A stretch of DNA of 64,000 nucleotides from Paraferrimonas haliotis. Its GTDB lineage: Bacteria > Pseudomonadota > Gammaproteobacteria > Enterobacterales > Shewanellaceae. The DNA lies in contig NZ_NRRB01000002.1 of the NCBI RefSeq assembly GCF_002282895.1, positions 310,001-374,000 on the forward strand, read 5' to 3'. How positions within the stretch are numbered: position 1 is the stretch's first letter; each line of letters opens with the position of its first letter. Below the pieces are notes generated by a model that saw nothing but the letters and a program-made list of their open reading frames with translations, had not been told where the DNA came from and made no database searches. The translations under genes were made by a program, and so were the position numbers. This document shows positions 52,875 through 61,649 of this stretch, piece after piece.

Positions 52875-53804
52875 ATGGCAAACCAACAACTACGAATCGC
52901 TACCCGTAAAAGCCCTCTGGCTATGTGGCAAGCATACTTCGTTAAAGCGGAGCTAGAAGCCGCTCACCCGGGATTAGAGGTAATTTTGTTACCGATGAGT
53001 ACCAAGGGCGACATTATCCTTGATACACCTCTGGCGAAAGTTGGTGGCAAAGGCTTGTTCGTAAAAGAGCTGGAAGTTTGTATGCTAGAGAACACTGCTG
53101 ATATCGCCGTGCATTCTATGAAAGACGTTCCTGTAGATTTCCCAGAAGGTCTAGGATTAGAAATTATTTGTGAGCGCGAAGATCCTCGTGATGCGTTTGT
53201 GTCCAATACCTACAAAAACATTGATGAACTGCCTGAAGGTTCAGTGGTCGGCACCTCAAGTTTACGTCGTCAATGCCAGTTACGAGCCCGCCGCCCAGAC
53301 CTAGTTATTAAAGACTTGCGCGGTAACGTGGGCACTCGTCTTGGTAAACTCGACAATGGCGACTATGATGCCATCATTCTTGCTGCGGCAGGCCTTAAGC
53401 GTTTAGAGCTTGAAGAGCGCATCACCAGCTTTATGTCCACCGAGGACTCGTTACCTGCAAATGGTCAAGGTGCGGTTGGTATTGAGTGTCGTGTAGATGA
53501 TGAGCGCGTTAAAGCGCTGCTTGCGCCTCTTGAGCACAAAGAAACCCGCTATCGCGTTTTGGCCGAGCGCGCCATGAACACTCGCTTAGAAGGCGGTTGT
53601 CAGGTGCCAATCGGCGCTTATGCCGAAATCGACGGCGATACACTGCACCTACGCGGTTTAGTGGGCAGCACCTGTGGAACCGAGATCATCGAAGGCGAAA
53701 TTTCAGGTCCTAAAGCGGATTATGAAGCCCTAGGCATCCAATTAGCCGATGAACTATTAGGTCGCGGTGCCAAGCGTATTTTGGATGAGGTTTACGGTCA
53801 ATAA
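52875..53804 (+). CDS. hemC: Porphobilinogen deaminase (hydroxymethylbilane synthase)
   Basis: Polymerises four porphobilinogens into hydroxymethylbilane. 309 residues from ATG 52875. Conserved [14 protein letters not shown] start, [21 protein letters not shown] and the dipyrromethane-cofactor cysteine in [13 protein letters not shown]. First gene of hemCDXY, divergent from cyaA as in E. coli. Confidence 0.98.
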   Translation: MANQQLRIATRKSPLAMWQAYFVKAELEAAHPGLEVILLPMSTKGDIILDTPLAKVGGKGLFVKELEVCMLENTADIAVHSMKDVPVDFPEGLGLEIICEREDPRDAFVSNTYKNIDELPEGSVVGTSSLRRQCQLRARRPDLVIKDLRGNVGTRLGKLDNGDYDAIILAAAGLKRLELEERITSFMSTEDSLPANGQGAVGIECRVDDERVKALLAPLEHKETRYRVLAERAMNTRLEGGCQVPIGAYAEIDGDTLHLRGLVGSTCGTEIIEGEISGPKADYEALGIQLADELLGRGAKRILDEVYGQ

Positions 53805-53807
53805 GCC

Positions 53808-54587
53808 ATGCCTAAATCGCTATTGCTGACGCGCCCGAAAGGGCGCAATCATTCTCTACAACAGCAATTAGCCAGTATGGGTGTGCGTACTAGCGTTGCA
53901 CCCATGCTTGAAATACAAGCCAATCCCGACTCCCGTCAATATACCCCAGCGCAACTGGCTAACTGGGCTGATAAAATTATCTTTATCAGCACCAATGCAG
54001 TTGAATTTGCAAAGGATTTACTTCAAATTATCGGCCGAACGCAGGTACAATGCTTAGCAGTAGGCTTAGCCACGCAAGCTAAACTCAGCGAATACGGTAT
54101 CCTCGCTGAAACCGCACCGGAGCATTTGCAACAAACGGAAGGTCTATTGGATCTGTCGAGTTTGCAAGACGTTGCCGAGCAACGCATTGTGATAGTGCGA
54201 GGCAATGGCGGACGGGAAACCTTAGCGCAAGAGCTGCAACAACGCGGGGCTGAGGTTCGTTACTGGCAAGTGTATCAACGGGGAGTTCCCGAGTGTGATA
54301 TCAACTCGTTATGTCAGCATTGGCGTCAACAACAAATTGATACCATAGTAATAACCAGTGGTGAGGCCCTGCAGAATTTGCGGTCACAGGTTCAGAACAA
54401 TGATTGGCAATGGCTCGCACAGCTACACTTTATAGTACCCAGCGAACGGGTAATGGATATGGCTCAAGGCATGGGCATCCAAAGCGTCGTTAACGCACAA
54501 GGTGCAAACGACAAAGCCGTTATTGAAGCAGTAAAACAACTAAAAGGCGAATGGGATGAGCGACAACAAAATCGAGGGCAACAGTAA
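53808..54587 (+). CDS. hemD: Uroporphyrinogen-III synthase
   Basis: Closes and inverts ring D of hydroxymethylbilane. 259 residues with the two-lobed low-similarity family pattern: LLTRPKGRN at the start, FISTNAVEF, IVRGNGGRE and TIVITSGEALQNL. It starts three bases after the hemC stop and overlaps hemX by 32 bases. Confidence 0.94.
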   Translation: MPKSLLLTRPKGRNHSLQQQLASMGVRTSVAPMLEIQANPDSRQYTPAQLANWADKIIFISTNAVEFAKDLLQIIGRTQVQCLAVGLATQAKLSEYGILAETAPEHLQQTEGLLDLSSLQDVAEQRIVIVRGNGGRETLAQELQQRGAEVRYWQVYQRGVPECDINSLCQHWRQQQIDTIVITSGEALQNLRSQVQNNDWQWLAQLHFIVPSERVMDMAQGMGIQSVVNAQGANDKAVIEAVKQLKGEWDERQQNRGQQ

Positions 54588-55815
54588 TAGCCCAGAGTCA
54601 AGTAAAGACAAGCCGGTAAAGCCTGAAACGACCGCTAGCCCTAAAAAAACGCCTGCAGCTGGTGACCATGCTGCCGCAAAAGCAGCAACAAAAACAGAGT
54701 CCAACAAGCCCTCACCGGCTCAATCTAAGCCAAAACCAACCGCGGAAACTAAACGTCCACAAGTAAAAACCGCCTCGTCTGATAAGGGCAAGGGTTTGGT
54801 TTGGCTTTGCTTGTTGTTGGTAGTGTTAACCTTAGCAGCCGGCGCTTGGCTGTTCACTCAATTCCAACAACTGCAAGCCCAACAGCAGCAATTGCAAGAC
54901 AACATCGCAGCGCAATTATCGTCTCAAGTTCAGCAGGCGGTCACTGAAACCCAACAGCAAATCAGCGCCATCGCCGCCGAGCAACAGCAAACTGCGGCTA
55001 AAACTGACGCGACCTCCGAAGACTTGGCAACACTGTCAGAGGCTCAGCGTCGAACCCAAGGTATGGTCAAAAGCTTAGCTGATCGCAATCCCAATCACTG
55101 GCTTGCCGCCGAGGCTGACTACTTGGTGAAGATGGCGGGTCGAAAATTATGGTTAGAGCGAGACATTAACAGCGCCATTGCTTTATTGGAAAGCGCTGAC
55201 GGTCGAGTTGCGGCCATGGATACGCCCTCGCTCACACCGCTGCGAAAAGCCTTGGCTCAAGACATTCAATCCCTTAAGGCAATCGACACCATTGATTTAA
55301 GTGGTATGTCGTTAAAACTAGACAGCTTGATAGACCATATCGACAACCTACAGGTCAACTTTGTCGAGTTACCAGAACAGCAATCTCAACAGGCGGCAAC
55401 ATCAGTCAGCGATGATGCGGCAAACTGGCGCGCCAACATTCTGGCCTCATGGAACCGCTTATTTGACGATCTGATTACCGTGCGCCGTCGCAATGCTGAT
55501 ACTGAAGCTCTGTTAGCCCCGGAGCAAGAGTGGTTTCTCAAAGAAAATATCCGCAACCGGCTACTGCGCGCGCAAATCGCTTTGTATCGAGATGAGCAAG
55601 CCAATTATCAAACTGCAATCGAAACGGCGGAAAAATGGGTCAATCGCTACTTTGATTTGAATCATCGTCAAACACAGAAAACCCTAGCGACCTTGCGAGA
55701 CTTAAAAGCAGTTAATTTACAACAAAGCTACCCTGAGCAATTCCGTTCCACGGCTCCACTACAACAGTTGGTTAATTACGGTCACTTGCTTCCTGCCTCG
55801 GAGGATAACCAATGA
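54556..55815 (+). CDS. hemX: HemX inner-membrane protein
   Basis: 419 residues. A long polar Lys/Pro/Thr/Ala-rich N-terminal tail (1-78), one membrane helix (about 80-101), then a Gln-rich coiled coil (about 102-165) and a helical periplasmic domain. It was historically labelled uroporphyrinogen-III methyltransferase, but no SAM-binding motif is present. Its function in the heme operon is unresolved. It overlaps hemD at its start and hemY at its end. Confidence 0.88.
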   Translation: MSDNKIEGNSNSPESSKDKPVKPETTASPKKTPAAGDHAAAKAATKTESNKPSPAQSKPKPTAETKRPQVKTASSDKGKGLVWLCLLLVVLTLAAGAWLFTQFQQLQAQQQQLQDNIAAQLSSQVQQAVTETQQQISAIAAEQQQTAAKTDATSEDLATLSEAQRRTQGMVKSLADRNPNHWLAAEADYLVKMAGRKLWLERDINSAIALLESADGRVAAMDTPSLTPLRKALAQDIQSLKAIDTIDLSGMSLKLDSLIDHIDNLQVNFVELPEQQSQQAATSVSDDAANWRANILASWNRLFDDLITVRRRNADTEALLAPEQEWFLKENIRNRLLRAQIALYRDEQANYQTAIETAEKWVNRYFDLNHRQTQKTLATLRDLKAVNLQQSYPEQFRSTAPLQQLVNYGHLLPASEDNQ

Positions 55816-56978
55816 TCCGAGTCTTCGCCTATTTAATCCTTATTCTGGCGGGCATGATATTGGCCCCCTACATCATTCAAAACAAAGGGTACGTGCTGGT
55901 CGCGATAGGTGATTACACCATCGAAAGTTCGGTCATCGCTCTGCTCATCGTCGCCATCTTGTTTTTCAGCGCATTGCAACTGACTGAATGGCTAATTGTC
56001 GCTATCATCAACACCCTGTTAAGCAGCCGCTACTTACCGGAGAGGTGGCGTAAAAAAGCGGCTCGAAAACATACTTTATCGGGGGCGTTAGCATTAGCGG
56101 AAGAAGATTGGGCGCAAGCCGAAGCCTCCATGATCAAGGGAGCGGATAAGGGCGAGCTGCCGGCGCTGAATTATTTAGCCGCGGCCCGGGCTGCGCAACA
56201 GCAAGGCAACCACGCCAACCGCGACCGCTACTTAGCTCAAGCGCAACAGCAACCCAATGCCCGCCAAGCGGCGTTAGTGGCTCAAGTTCGCTACCAACTG
56301 CAGCAAGGCGAAGTTGCCCAAGCTCGCAACATTTTGAATCAGCTGTCCATCTCAGCCAAAAGTAAGCCGTCGCTGTTGGCATTGGCTAAGGAAGTGTATC
56401 TCTGCCAAAAAGACTGGCCATTGCTGCGACTGCTGCTGCCGGTGTTAAAGAAAAAGCACGTCATCGATGAAGAGCAAGCGCGGCAACTGTTAACCCAAGT
56501 CGACTTGGGCGAGTTACAAACCGAGCATAACCACAGCTTAGATGAACTGAGAAAACACTGGCATTGGATGCCGAGAGCGGAGCGTAATAAACCCGCCATT
56601 AAAGCAGAATATTGCAAGCAATTAGCGCGCTTCGATGCCAAAGAAGCTCACCAACTGTTGGTGAAACAACTTAAGCAAGTTCAAGATGCTGCCACCCTGG
56701 ATGCAGTCGCCGAACTCATGACTTGGCAAGACAACCCAAAACTGCAAAACTTGCTGTTAAGCCTGCATAATCAGCACCCAGAATCCGCTCCCTTAAATGA
56801 GTGCATTGGTCGCTTACTCCTCAAAGAACGCCTCTATAAACAGGCCAAACCCTATTGGCAAACCTGCTGCAACATAGCGCCCACTAAAGCTCGTTGGTTA
56901 ACGCTTGCCGAAATACAGGAAAATCAAGGCGAGCAATACGCTGCCATCGCCAGCTTCAAAAAAGCCGCCCACCTCTAA
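55812..56978 (+). CDS. hemY: HemY inner-membrane TPR protein
   Basis: 388 residues with two N-terminal membrane helices (about 5-20 and 40-62) followed by TPR-like helical repeats. This is the proteobacterial HemY of hemCDXY operons, not the protoporphyrinogen oxidase of the same name in Bacillus. Its role is unclear, probably scaffolding heme synthesis at the membrane. The ATG overlaps the hemX stop (ATGA). Its stop lies at the edge of a repeat (56978-57071). Confidence 0.9.
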   Translation: MIRVFAYLILILAGMILAPYIIQNKGYVLVAIGDYTIESSVIALLIVAILFFSALQLTEWLIVAIINTLLSSRYLPERWRKKAARKHTLSGALALAEEDWAQAEASMIKGADKGELPALNYLAAARAAQQQGNHANRDRYLAQAQQQPNARQAALVAQVRYQLQQGEVAQARNILNQLSISAKSKPSLLALAKEVYLCQKDWPLLRLLLPVLKKKHVIDEEQARQLLTQVDLGELQTEHNHSLDELRKHWHWMPRAERNKPAIKAEYCKQLARFDAKEAHQLLVKQLKQVQDAATLDAVAELMTWQDNPKLQNLLLSLHNQHPESAPLNECIGRLLLKERLYKQAKPYWQTCCNIAPTKARWLTLAEIQENQGEQYAAIASFKKAAHL

Positions 56979-57071
56979 GGGGACGTACCCTACCCGCGTA
57001 ACCCTTTGAAAATTGTGAAAAATAAAAAGGGGGTACGTCCCCCCCAAAAAAAAGAGGGGGGGTACGTCCCT
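56978..57071. repeat. REP-like inverted repeats with GGGACGTACCC core
   Basis: Three copies of one core: AGGGGACGTACCCT at 56978-56991, and its reverse complement in G/C-flanked form at 57029-57045 and 57056-57071. Copy 1 can pair with either of the others, giving alternative hairpins. The layout is like a REP/BIME element or a remnant of a RAYT-mobilised repeat; no transposase gene is here. Confidence 0.65.
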
Positions 57072-57085
57072 AAAGAGTTAAGCTT

Positions 57086-57910
57086 TTAAAGCTGCTTGCG
57101 GTTAAAAAGCTTGGCTACTGCGACGCTAAGGAGTGCGACCCAGGCTAACAATGCAAAATAACCCGCGATGATTACGAGATCGGAATTGATAGTTATTAAG
57201 CCATTTAAAAATTGCACGTCACCTACAGCAATTTGATTAATCGCTCGAAAAACATCGACGGGATTAATAGCTATCGCGGTATTGATTGCACTGGAGCTTA
57301 CCAAATTAGGAAATATGACCACTACCAATAGAATCAATAGATCCCATAGAAGCACTAAACAAAACCAAATAAAAAACAGTCCACTCAACGCCTTAGCTTT
57401 CTCTTTTACCTGAGTGCTTACCAATAAGCTGATAAGAATAAATACAAGCGCTAGAAGCCATAGCGAAACAAAAAAGTTAGCGAGCAAAAAACTTATATAA
57501 GTAAACTCGGCGTCACTATTCAAAGAAACATACACACCAAATAAAACGATAGGAATAAGCAGAGTTATACCGACAACTATCGCCTTACCGATAAACTTGC
57601 CTAAAACAATACTTGAGCGGCTAATAGGGTAAGCCATGAGCAACAGCAAAGTGCCAGTCTCTTGCTCTCCAACAATGCTATCGTAACTCAATAAGATACA
57701 AATCAAAGGTACGATGACAACACAAACGCCGGCTAGACTTATGATGGCTTTCGATAAATCTAGGCTTGCGTATTCACCACCTAAAAAACTGTTGCTGCCA
57801 CCAATCACTAACATGATTAACGAAAATAAAACCGCTAATCCTACCAACCAACGACTGCGAATAGCATCTGATATTTCTTTGCGGATAAAACACGATATCG
57901 CGGACTTCAT
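57086..57910 (-). CDS. nosY: NosY-type ABC transporter permease
   Basis: 274 residues with six membrane helices, starting MKSAISCFIRKEISDAIRSRW, typical of the ABC-2/NosY family. With the NosF- and NosD-like proteins it would form a membrane complex supplying a factor for copper-site maturation of a periplasmic enzyme. It starts two bases after the nosF stop. There is no nosZ in the window, so the client is probably the sulfite reductase of this locus. Confidence 0.85.
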   Translation of the reverse strand: MKSAISCFIRKEISDAIRSRWLVGLAVLFSLIMLVIGGSNSFLGGEYASLDLSKAIISLAGVCVVIVPLICILLSYDSIVGEQETGTLLLLMAYPISRSSIVLGKFIGKAIVVGITLLIPIVLFGVYVSLNSDAEFTYISFLLANFFVSLWLLALVFILISLLVSTQVKEKAKALSGLFFIWFCLVLLWDLLILLVVVIFPNLVSSSAINTAIAINPVDVFRAINQIAVGDVQFLNGLITINSDLVIIAGYFALLAWVALLSVAVAKLFNRKQL

Positions 57911-57912
57911 TG

Positions 57913-58806
57913 CTAGCGCCCCTCAATTCTTTTTGATTTACTGAGATAACAACTCAGCACCTGACTTAAATTAGGATCAGAAACAACAAAATCAAACACT
58001 TGGCATTGCGTAGTTATAAACTTAATTAATTCTGCGCGCATAGAAAAATCACAACAAATTTGGTCATTATCAACAAAAAATTCCTCAGGCAGCGAATTCG
58101 GTAATTCAGCATTGCTAGGCAGTTGAATTCGAGTGGGTAAGTTGGTGGCTTGTTGAAGCGCTTCCAGATCACCAAACGCAAGCAAATTACCTTGTCCAAG
58201 AATCAAATAACGATCCGCATGATTTTGAATTAACGGCAGTTCATGGGTACACACCAATATCGTACACCCTATGCGCTTTAGCGAATTCAAGGTTTGATAC
58301 ATATATTCCGTAGAGTGGCTATCCAAGCCTACCGTAGGTTCATCAAGTAACAACAAATCAGGATTACCCAAAATCGCTTGGGCTAAACCCAGCCGTTGTT
58401 TCATGCCTTTTGAATAACTGCCTACCAACTGATGTTGAACATCATGCAAATTACAATCGTGTAAGGTTTGCTGAACTTCGTCAGTGCTAACACCTTTGAG
58501 GTCGGCAAAAAAGCTCAAAACTTTTAAGCCCGTCATTCGCTCATACAGAGATAAGTTCTCTGGTAAGTAACCAATATTCAATGGGCTATTTCGGCCACAC
58601 AAACGTCCCTGACGATCTCTAAACTCTATAGTCCCGCGCTCAGCCTGAATAACCCCTAAAATTAATTTTATTAAGGTGGATTTACCGGCACCGTTATGCC
58701 CCAATAGAGCGACTGTTTCACCGGCTTCCAGACTAACATTAATACCCGATAAGGCGGTGTGTGAAGGATAACGCTTAGTCAACTGGCTTATAGTAACTGT
58801 ATTCAT
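57913..58806 (-). CDS. nosF: NosF-type ABC transporter ATPase
   Basis: 297 residues: Walker A GHNGAGKST (36-44), signature SYSKGMKQRLGLAQ, Walker B LLLLDEPTVGLD and an H-loop CTHE. About 75 residues after the ABC domain form a C-terminal extension. The start overlaps the end of nosD by 32 bases, so translation is coupled with only a weak ribosome site. Confidence 0.88.
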   Translation of the reverse strand: MNTVTISQLTKRYPSHTALSGINVSLEAGETVALLGHNGAGKSTLIKLILGVIQAERGTIEFRDRQGRLCGRNSPLNIGYLPENLSLYERMTGLKVLSFFADLKGVSTDEVQQTLHDCNLHDVQHQLVGSYSKGMKQRLGLAQAILGNPDLLLLDEPTVGLDSHSTEYMYQTLNSLKRIGCTILVCTHELPLIQNHADRYLILGQGNLLAFGDLEALQQATNLPTRIQLPSNAELPNSLPEEFFVDNDQICCDFSMRAELIKFITTQCQVFDFVVSDPNLSQVLSCYLSKSKRIEGR

Positions 58807-60103
58807 TTACTTTCTTATCGGTTAAGGAGCTGGTTTGGTTGGGTTGCTGCAAAGGGAAACTGTCTATAACACCAACTTCCGGATAAATTTGCACTTTATC
58901 TTGTAGCCATCGAAGCACACTAACTACTGGGCTATTCATTAAGAACTGGACTTCTGGGTATATCCAAAACAGTCGATCCAGGGCATCACTAGGGCGATAG
59001 GGCTCCAAAGCCAGCTTTGTTGATAAAGAAAAATTGAGGTTTGACGACCAATAGTTACCAATCCCATCAAAACTCCAATCAACTAAGTGACTACCAACGT
59101 ACTTCACCTGAATTTGATTACTAATAAACTGGTTGCGATAAATACGATTGTTTTCGCCCCCAAGCGCCATATACACACCAAGGTCTGCATGACTAAAAAT
59201 GTTATCAGTAATCTGATTGTTGTCAGCGCTATACAAATATAATGCTTTTGCAGGCTCTGCACCGACTTCAGGGTTATTAATGTGAGAAACGGAGTTGTTA
59301 TACACGCTAGAATGATTCGTTAAATTGAGCAGAATCCCAAACTCGTCATTTGCGTGGGTGTGATTGCCAAAAAACTCTAAGGATTCACTTCCCATCAATG
59401 CATAGCCACCATTCATGTTGGTACTGCTATTATCAAAGCCGCGTCCTTGTTTGGCATACATATAATGAATGCCATATCGTCCGGTATCTATTTGATTACC
59501 ATGAACAGTGCTAACGTGGCCAGATTCAATATATATGCCATCTCTCACGGTATTAATGACATTATTAGTGACCGTAGCGTTGTTCACTTCTTTTAAATGA
59601 ATACCGTCACCGCGCCGAAGAGAGGGAAGAGCGGGGTCACCACTGATAATATTAGAATCGACAACCACTTCGTTACAGACATCGATTCTAACACCATAGC
59701 CCGGACCAGACATTTGGTTATTAACAATACGAATATTGTTAAGGTGCTCATCCACCTCAATTGCCGAATTATAGTCGGAAATATCGCTGCCCCAATTGCG
59801 AATGAACAGGTTTTCAATCGAGACATTGGAACTGAGCACTAAAATAGCACTGCCAGTTCCCATTGCATCAAGAATCACGCCGGTTTGACCTAATAACCGA
59901 ATACTCTTATCTATTTCAAAATGAGTCTCATAAATACCAGGCTCCATCAGAATGACATCACCATCAGCAGCACTAGCCAAAGCCGTATGCAACTGTGAGA
60001 CTGAGGCAACCCTAATAGGCTCAGGCTCCTTCTCAAAGTCGGCATTAACCAACCCTGGCGCCAATGCTACGGCTAGTACCAAAGCACGGTATAAACTGTT
60101 CAT
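58775..60103 (-). CDS. nosD: NosD-type periplasmic beta-helix protein
   Basis: 442 residues with a signal peptide (about 1-21, cleaved near VNA-D) and a right-handed parallel beta-helix made of CASH/PbH1 repeats, for example DGIYIESGHVSTVHGN and YGIHYMYAKQGRGFDN. NosD works with NosF and NosY in maturing the copper centre of nitrous-oxide reductase. The ATG directly follows the nosL stop. Confidence 0.9.
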   Translation of the reverse strand: MNSLYRALVLAVALAPGLVNADFEKEPEPIRVASVSQLHTALASAADGDVILMEPGIYETHFEIDKSIRLLGQTGVILDAMGTGSAILVLSSNVSIENLFIRNWGSDISDYNSAIEVDEHLNNIRIVNNQMSGPGYGVRIDVCNEVVVDSNIISGDPALPSLRRGDGIHLKEVNNATVTNNVINTVRDGIYIESGHVSTVHGNQIDTGRYGIHYMYAKQGRGFDNSSTNMNGGYALMGSESLEFFGNHTHANDEFGILLNLTNHSSVYNNSVSHINNPEVGAEPAKALYLYSADNNQITDNIFSHADLGVYMALGGENNRIYRNQFISNQIQVKYVGSHLVDWSFDGIGNYWSSNLNFSLSTKLALEPYRPSDALDRLFWIYPEVQFLMNSPVVSVLRWLQDKVQIYPEVGVIDSFPLQQPNQTSSLTDKKVNEYSYYKPVD

Positions 60104-60598
60104 TTAGGGCTTTTCAAGTAAATCGATCGTAATTTGATCTAAGCTATAAAGCTTGCCACCCCACTCATCAATGAAGGTTGTTGCTGCATTTTCATCTGAA
60201 AACGGTGCGACCGCAGGTCCCATAACCGCCTTCTTACTAGTGTGATAAACAAATTTCGCATCCTCTGCGGAGATAAAAGCGGTATCGGCAGGGCTTTCCC
60301 AATCAGTTGCCGCCATATCATGAACAAAAATGGCTTCAATTTGTCTGCGATTTTCCGGTTGTAGCGCGAAAATCATCATATCTCGAGTCGAACAAAATTT
60401 AGCTGGCTCGTCACTACCCTTCATGAAAATTTGCCCTTTAGGCCCAGGATAGCGAGTAATCGCCATTCCGCACATTGTGCAACGGTCATGATCGTGAAGT
60501 TCGCTGGCATGATGGTGGTGAGCGTGATTATGCTCATGAGAATCGCCGCAAGCGCTCGCTAGAGGCAACCATAATAAAAGAAGAAGTACGTATCTCAT
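60104..60598 (-). CDS. nosL: NosL/MccL-type copper-chaperone lipoprotein
   Basis: 164 residues. Signal peptide with lipobox ASAC (C17), then a histidine-rich stretch at 21-37 (HEHNHAHHHH followed by LHDHD), and the Cu(I)-binding C40-T-M-C43-G-M45 motif of the NosL family. It delivers copper to a periplasmic enzyme; MccL of the Wolinella sulfite reductase locus belongs to this family. It begins nosLDFY, with an AGG site upstream and a terminator-like hairpin separating it from the preceding nrfD-like gene. Confidence 0.9.
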   Translation of the reverse strand: MRYVLLLLLWLPLASACGDSHEHNHAHHHHASELHDHDRCTMCGMAITRYPGPKGQIFMKGSDEPAKFCSTRDMMIFALQPENRRQIEAIFVHDMAATDWESPADTAFISAEDAKFVYHTSKKAVMGPAVAPFSDENAATTFIDEWGGKLYSLDQITIDLLEKP

Positions 60599-60654
60599 GG
60601 TTCATTTACCTATGTACCTGCTGCTATGTAACCTCCTTTTTTAGCAACAGTATT

Positions 60655-60692
60655 AATAAAGAAACTGCATGCCTTGTTGCGCATGCAGTTTC
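60655..60692 (-). terminator. Terminator between the nrfD-like gene and nosL
   Basis: A 12-bp perfect stem, GAAACTGCATGC with GCATGCAGTTTC, and an 8-base loop, followed on the minus strand by TTTATTAAT. It may lower nosLDFY expression relative to the upstream genes. Confidence 0.75.
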
Positions 60693-60702
60693 AAGCATCT
60701 AA

Positions 60703-61647
60703 TTAAATTCCGTAAGTTTGTCCTGCATACAGAATAAATAGACGTAAACACATCATGCCGCTAATCGCGAACAAACATGACATATACAGTGCCTTAGATG
60801 ACTGTGCGAAATCGCGACCTAAGCCGAAATTCACAATAATAGGTCCAAGGAAGCCTACTGCCACAACACCTATCCAGAATACACTCGACCAAACACCGGT
60901 AGTGAATGCTTGGAAGGCATATTGTCCAGCTGCGTTTCCGCCCGCTAAAGCAATCGCAATCATAGCAATAAACAGAACTTCTGCTGCCATGATTGGCCAT
61001 TCAGCACCGTGTAGAGTGTGCATATCTTTACTGTGAAGCTCTTCGCCAAAGTACTTAACAGCAATCAGCTTAGCACTTGCAGCACCGGCAGATAGACCAG
61101 ATGCGACAAACAATGCTGGTAGCACAGCTGTGTTAATCAGTGGGAAGCGAATCAAAGCAGAGATTAGGAAGCCTGTGTAAGCACACACTGCAATCGCTAG
61201 TACAAACGCTAACGCTTCTACTTTGCCACGCAATGGCTTAAGTGCTTCAATGATACCAACCAAGAAGCTTGGTCCGCTGCGGCGGATTTCTTCTTCGAAA
61301 GCATACAAACACAGAATAACGGTGATCGGAATATAAAGCAGTAGTGCCAAAACCCCGATACTCATAACTGAGTTTAGGTTATAGAACACTAATATACGCC
61401 AGAAGAACAACGGATTGCTTAAGTCCAATACCAAACACAACATACCAAGACTGATAGTTATGAATGAAATGAGTGTAGCTGCTTTATATAATGGCGTGTT
61501 CTCGGTTTGACCCTTAAAGAAGCGTATCGCCAAAGCAATAATCAGGGCACCGCCTGAAATACCTGCTAAGAACAAATACACCGCAATTGGCCATGGCCAA
61601 GCAACGCCATCTGATAGACCTATTGTAAAATCTAACGAACCATCCAT
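60703..61647 (-). CDS. sirD: NrfD/PsrC-family quinol dehydrogenase membrane subunit (SirD/MccD-like)
   Basis: 314 residues with eight or nine membrane helices and no heme-ligand pattern, typical of NrfD. It would take electrons from menaquinol or ubiquinol and pass them to the ferredoxin encoded just upstream. AGGAG lies seven bases before the ATG and overlaps the ferredoxin stop, so the two are coupled. The sir name rests on the neighbourhood (FKBP, NosL-type chaperone), not on sequence alone; an nrfD role in nitrite reduction is the alternative. Confidence 0.85.
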   Translation of the reverse strand: MDGSLDFTIGLSDGVAWPWPIAVYLFLAGISGGALIIALAIRFFKGQTENTPLYKAATLISFITISLGMLCLVLDLSNPLFFWRILVFYNLNSVMSIGVLALLLYIPITVILCLYAFEEEIRRSGPSFLVGIIEALKPLRGKVEALAFVLAIAVCAYTGFLISALIRFPLINTAVLPALFVASGLSAGAASAKLIAVKYFGEELHSKDMHTLHGAEWPIMAAEVLFIAMIAIALAGGNAAGQYAFQAFTTGVWSSVFWIGVVAVGFLGPIIVNFGLGRDFAQSSKALYMSCLFAISGMMCLRLFILYAGQTYGI

Positions 61648-61649
61648 AG

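Noticed and set aside
55812..56978. HemY as protoporphyrinogen oxidase
   Set aside because: No FAD-binding motif; the sequence has two N-terminal membrane helices and TPR-like repeats, typical of proteobacterial HemY.
57086..60598. Nitrous oxide reduction (nos) operon
   Set aside because: Only the maturation genes are present. No nosZ or nosR is seen, and the upstream genes (FKBP, NrfC/NrfD-type) fit a sulfite-reductase locus better.
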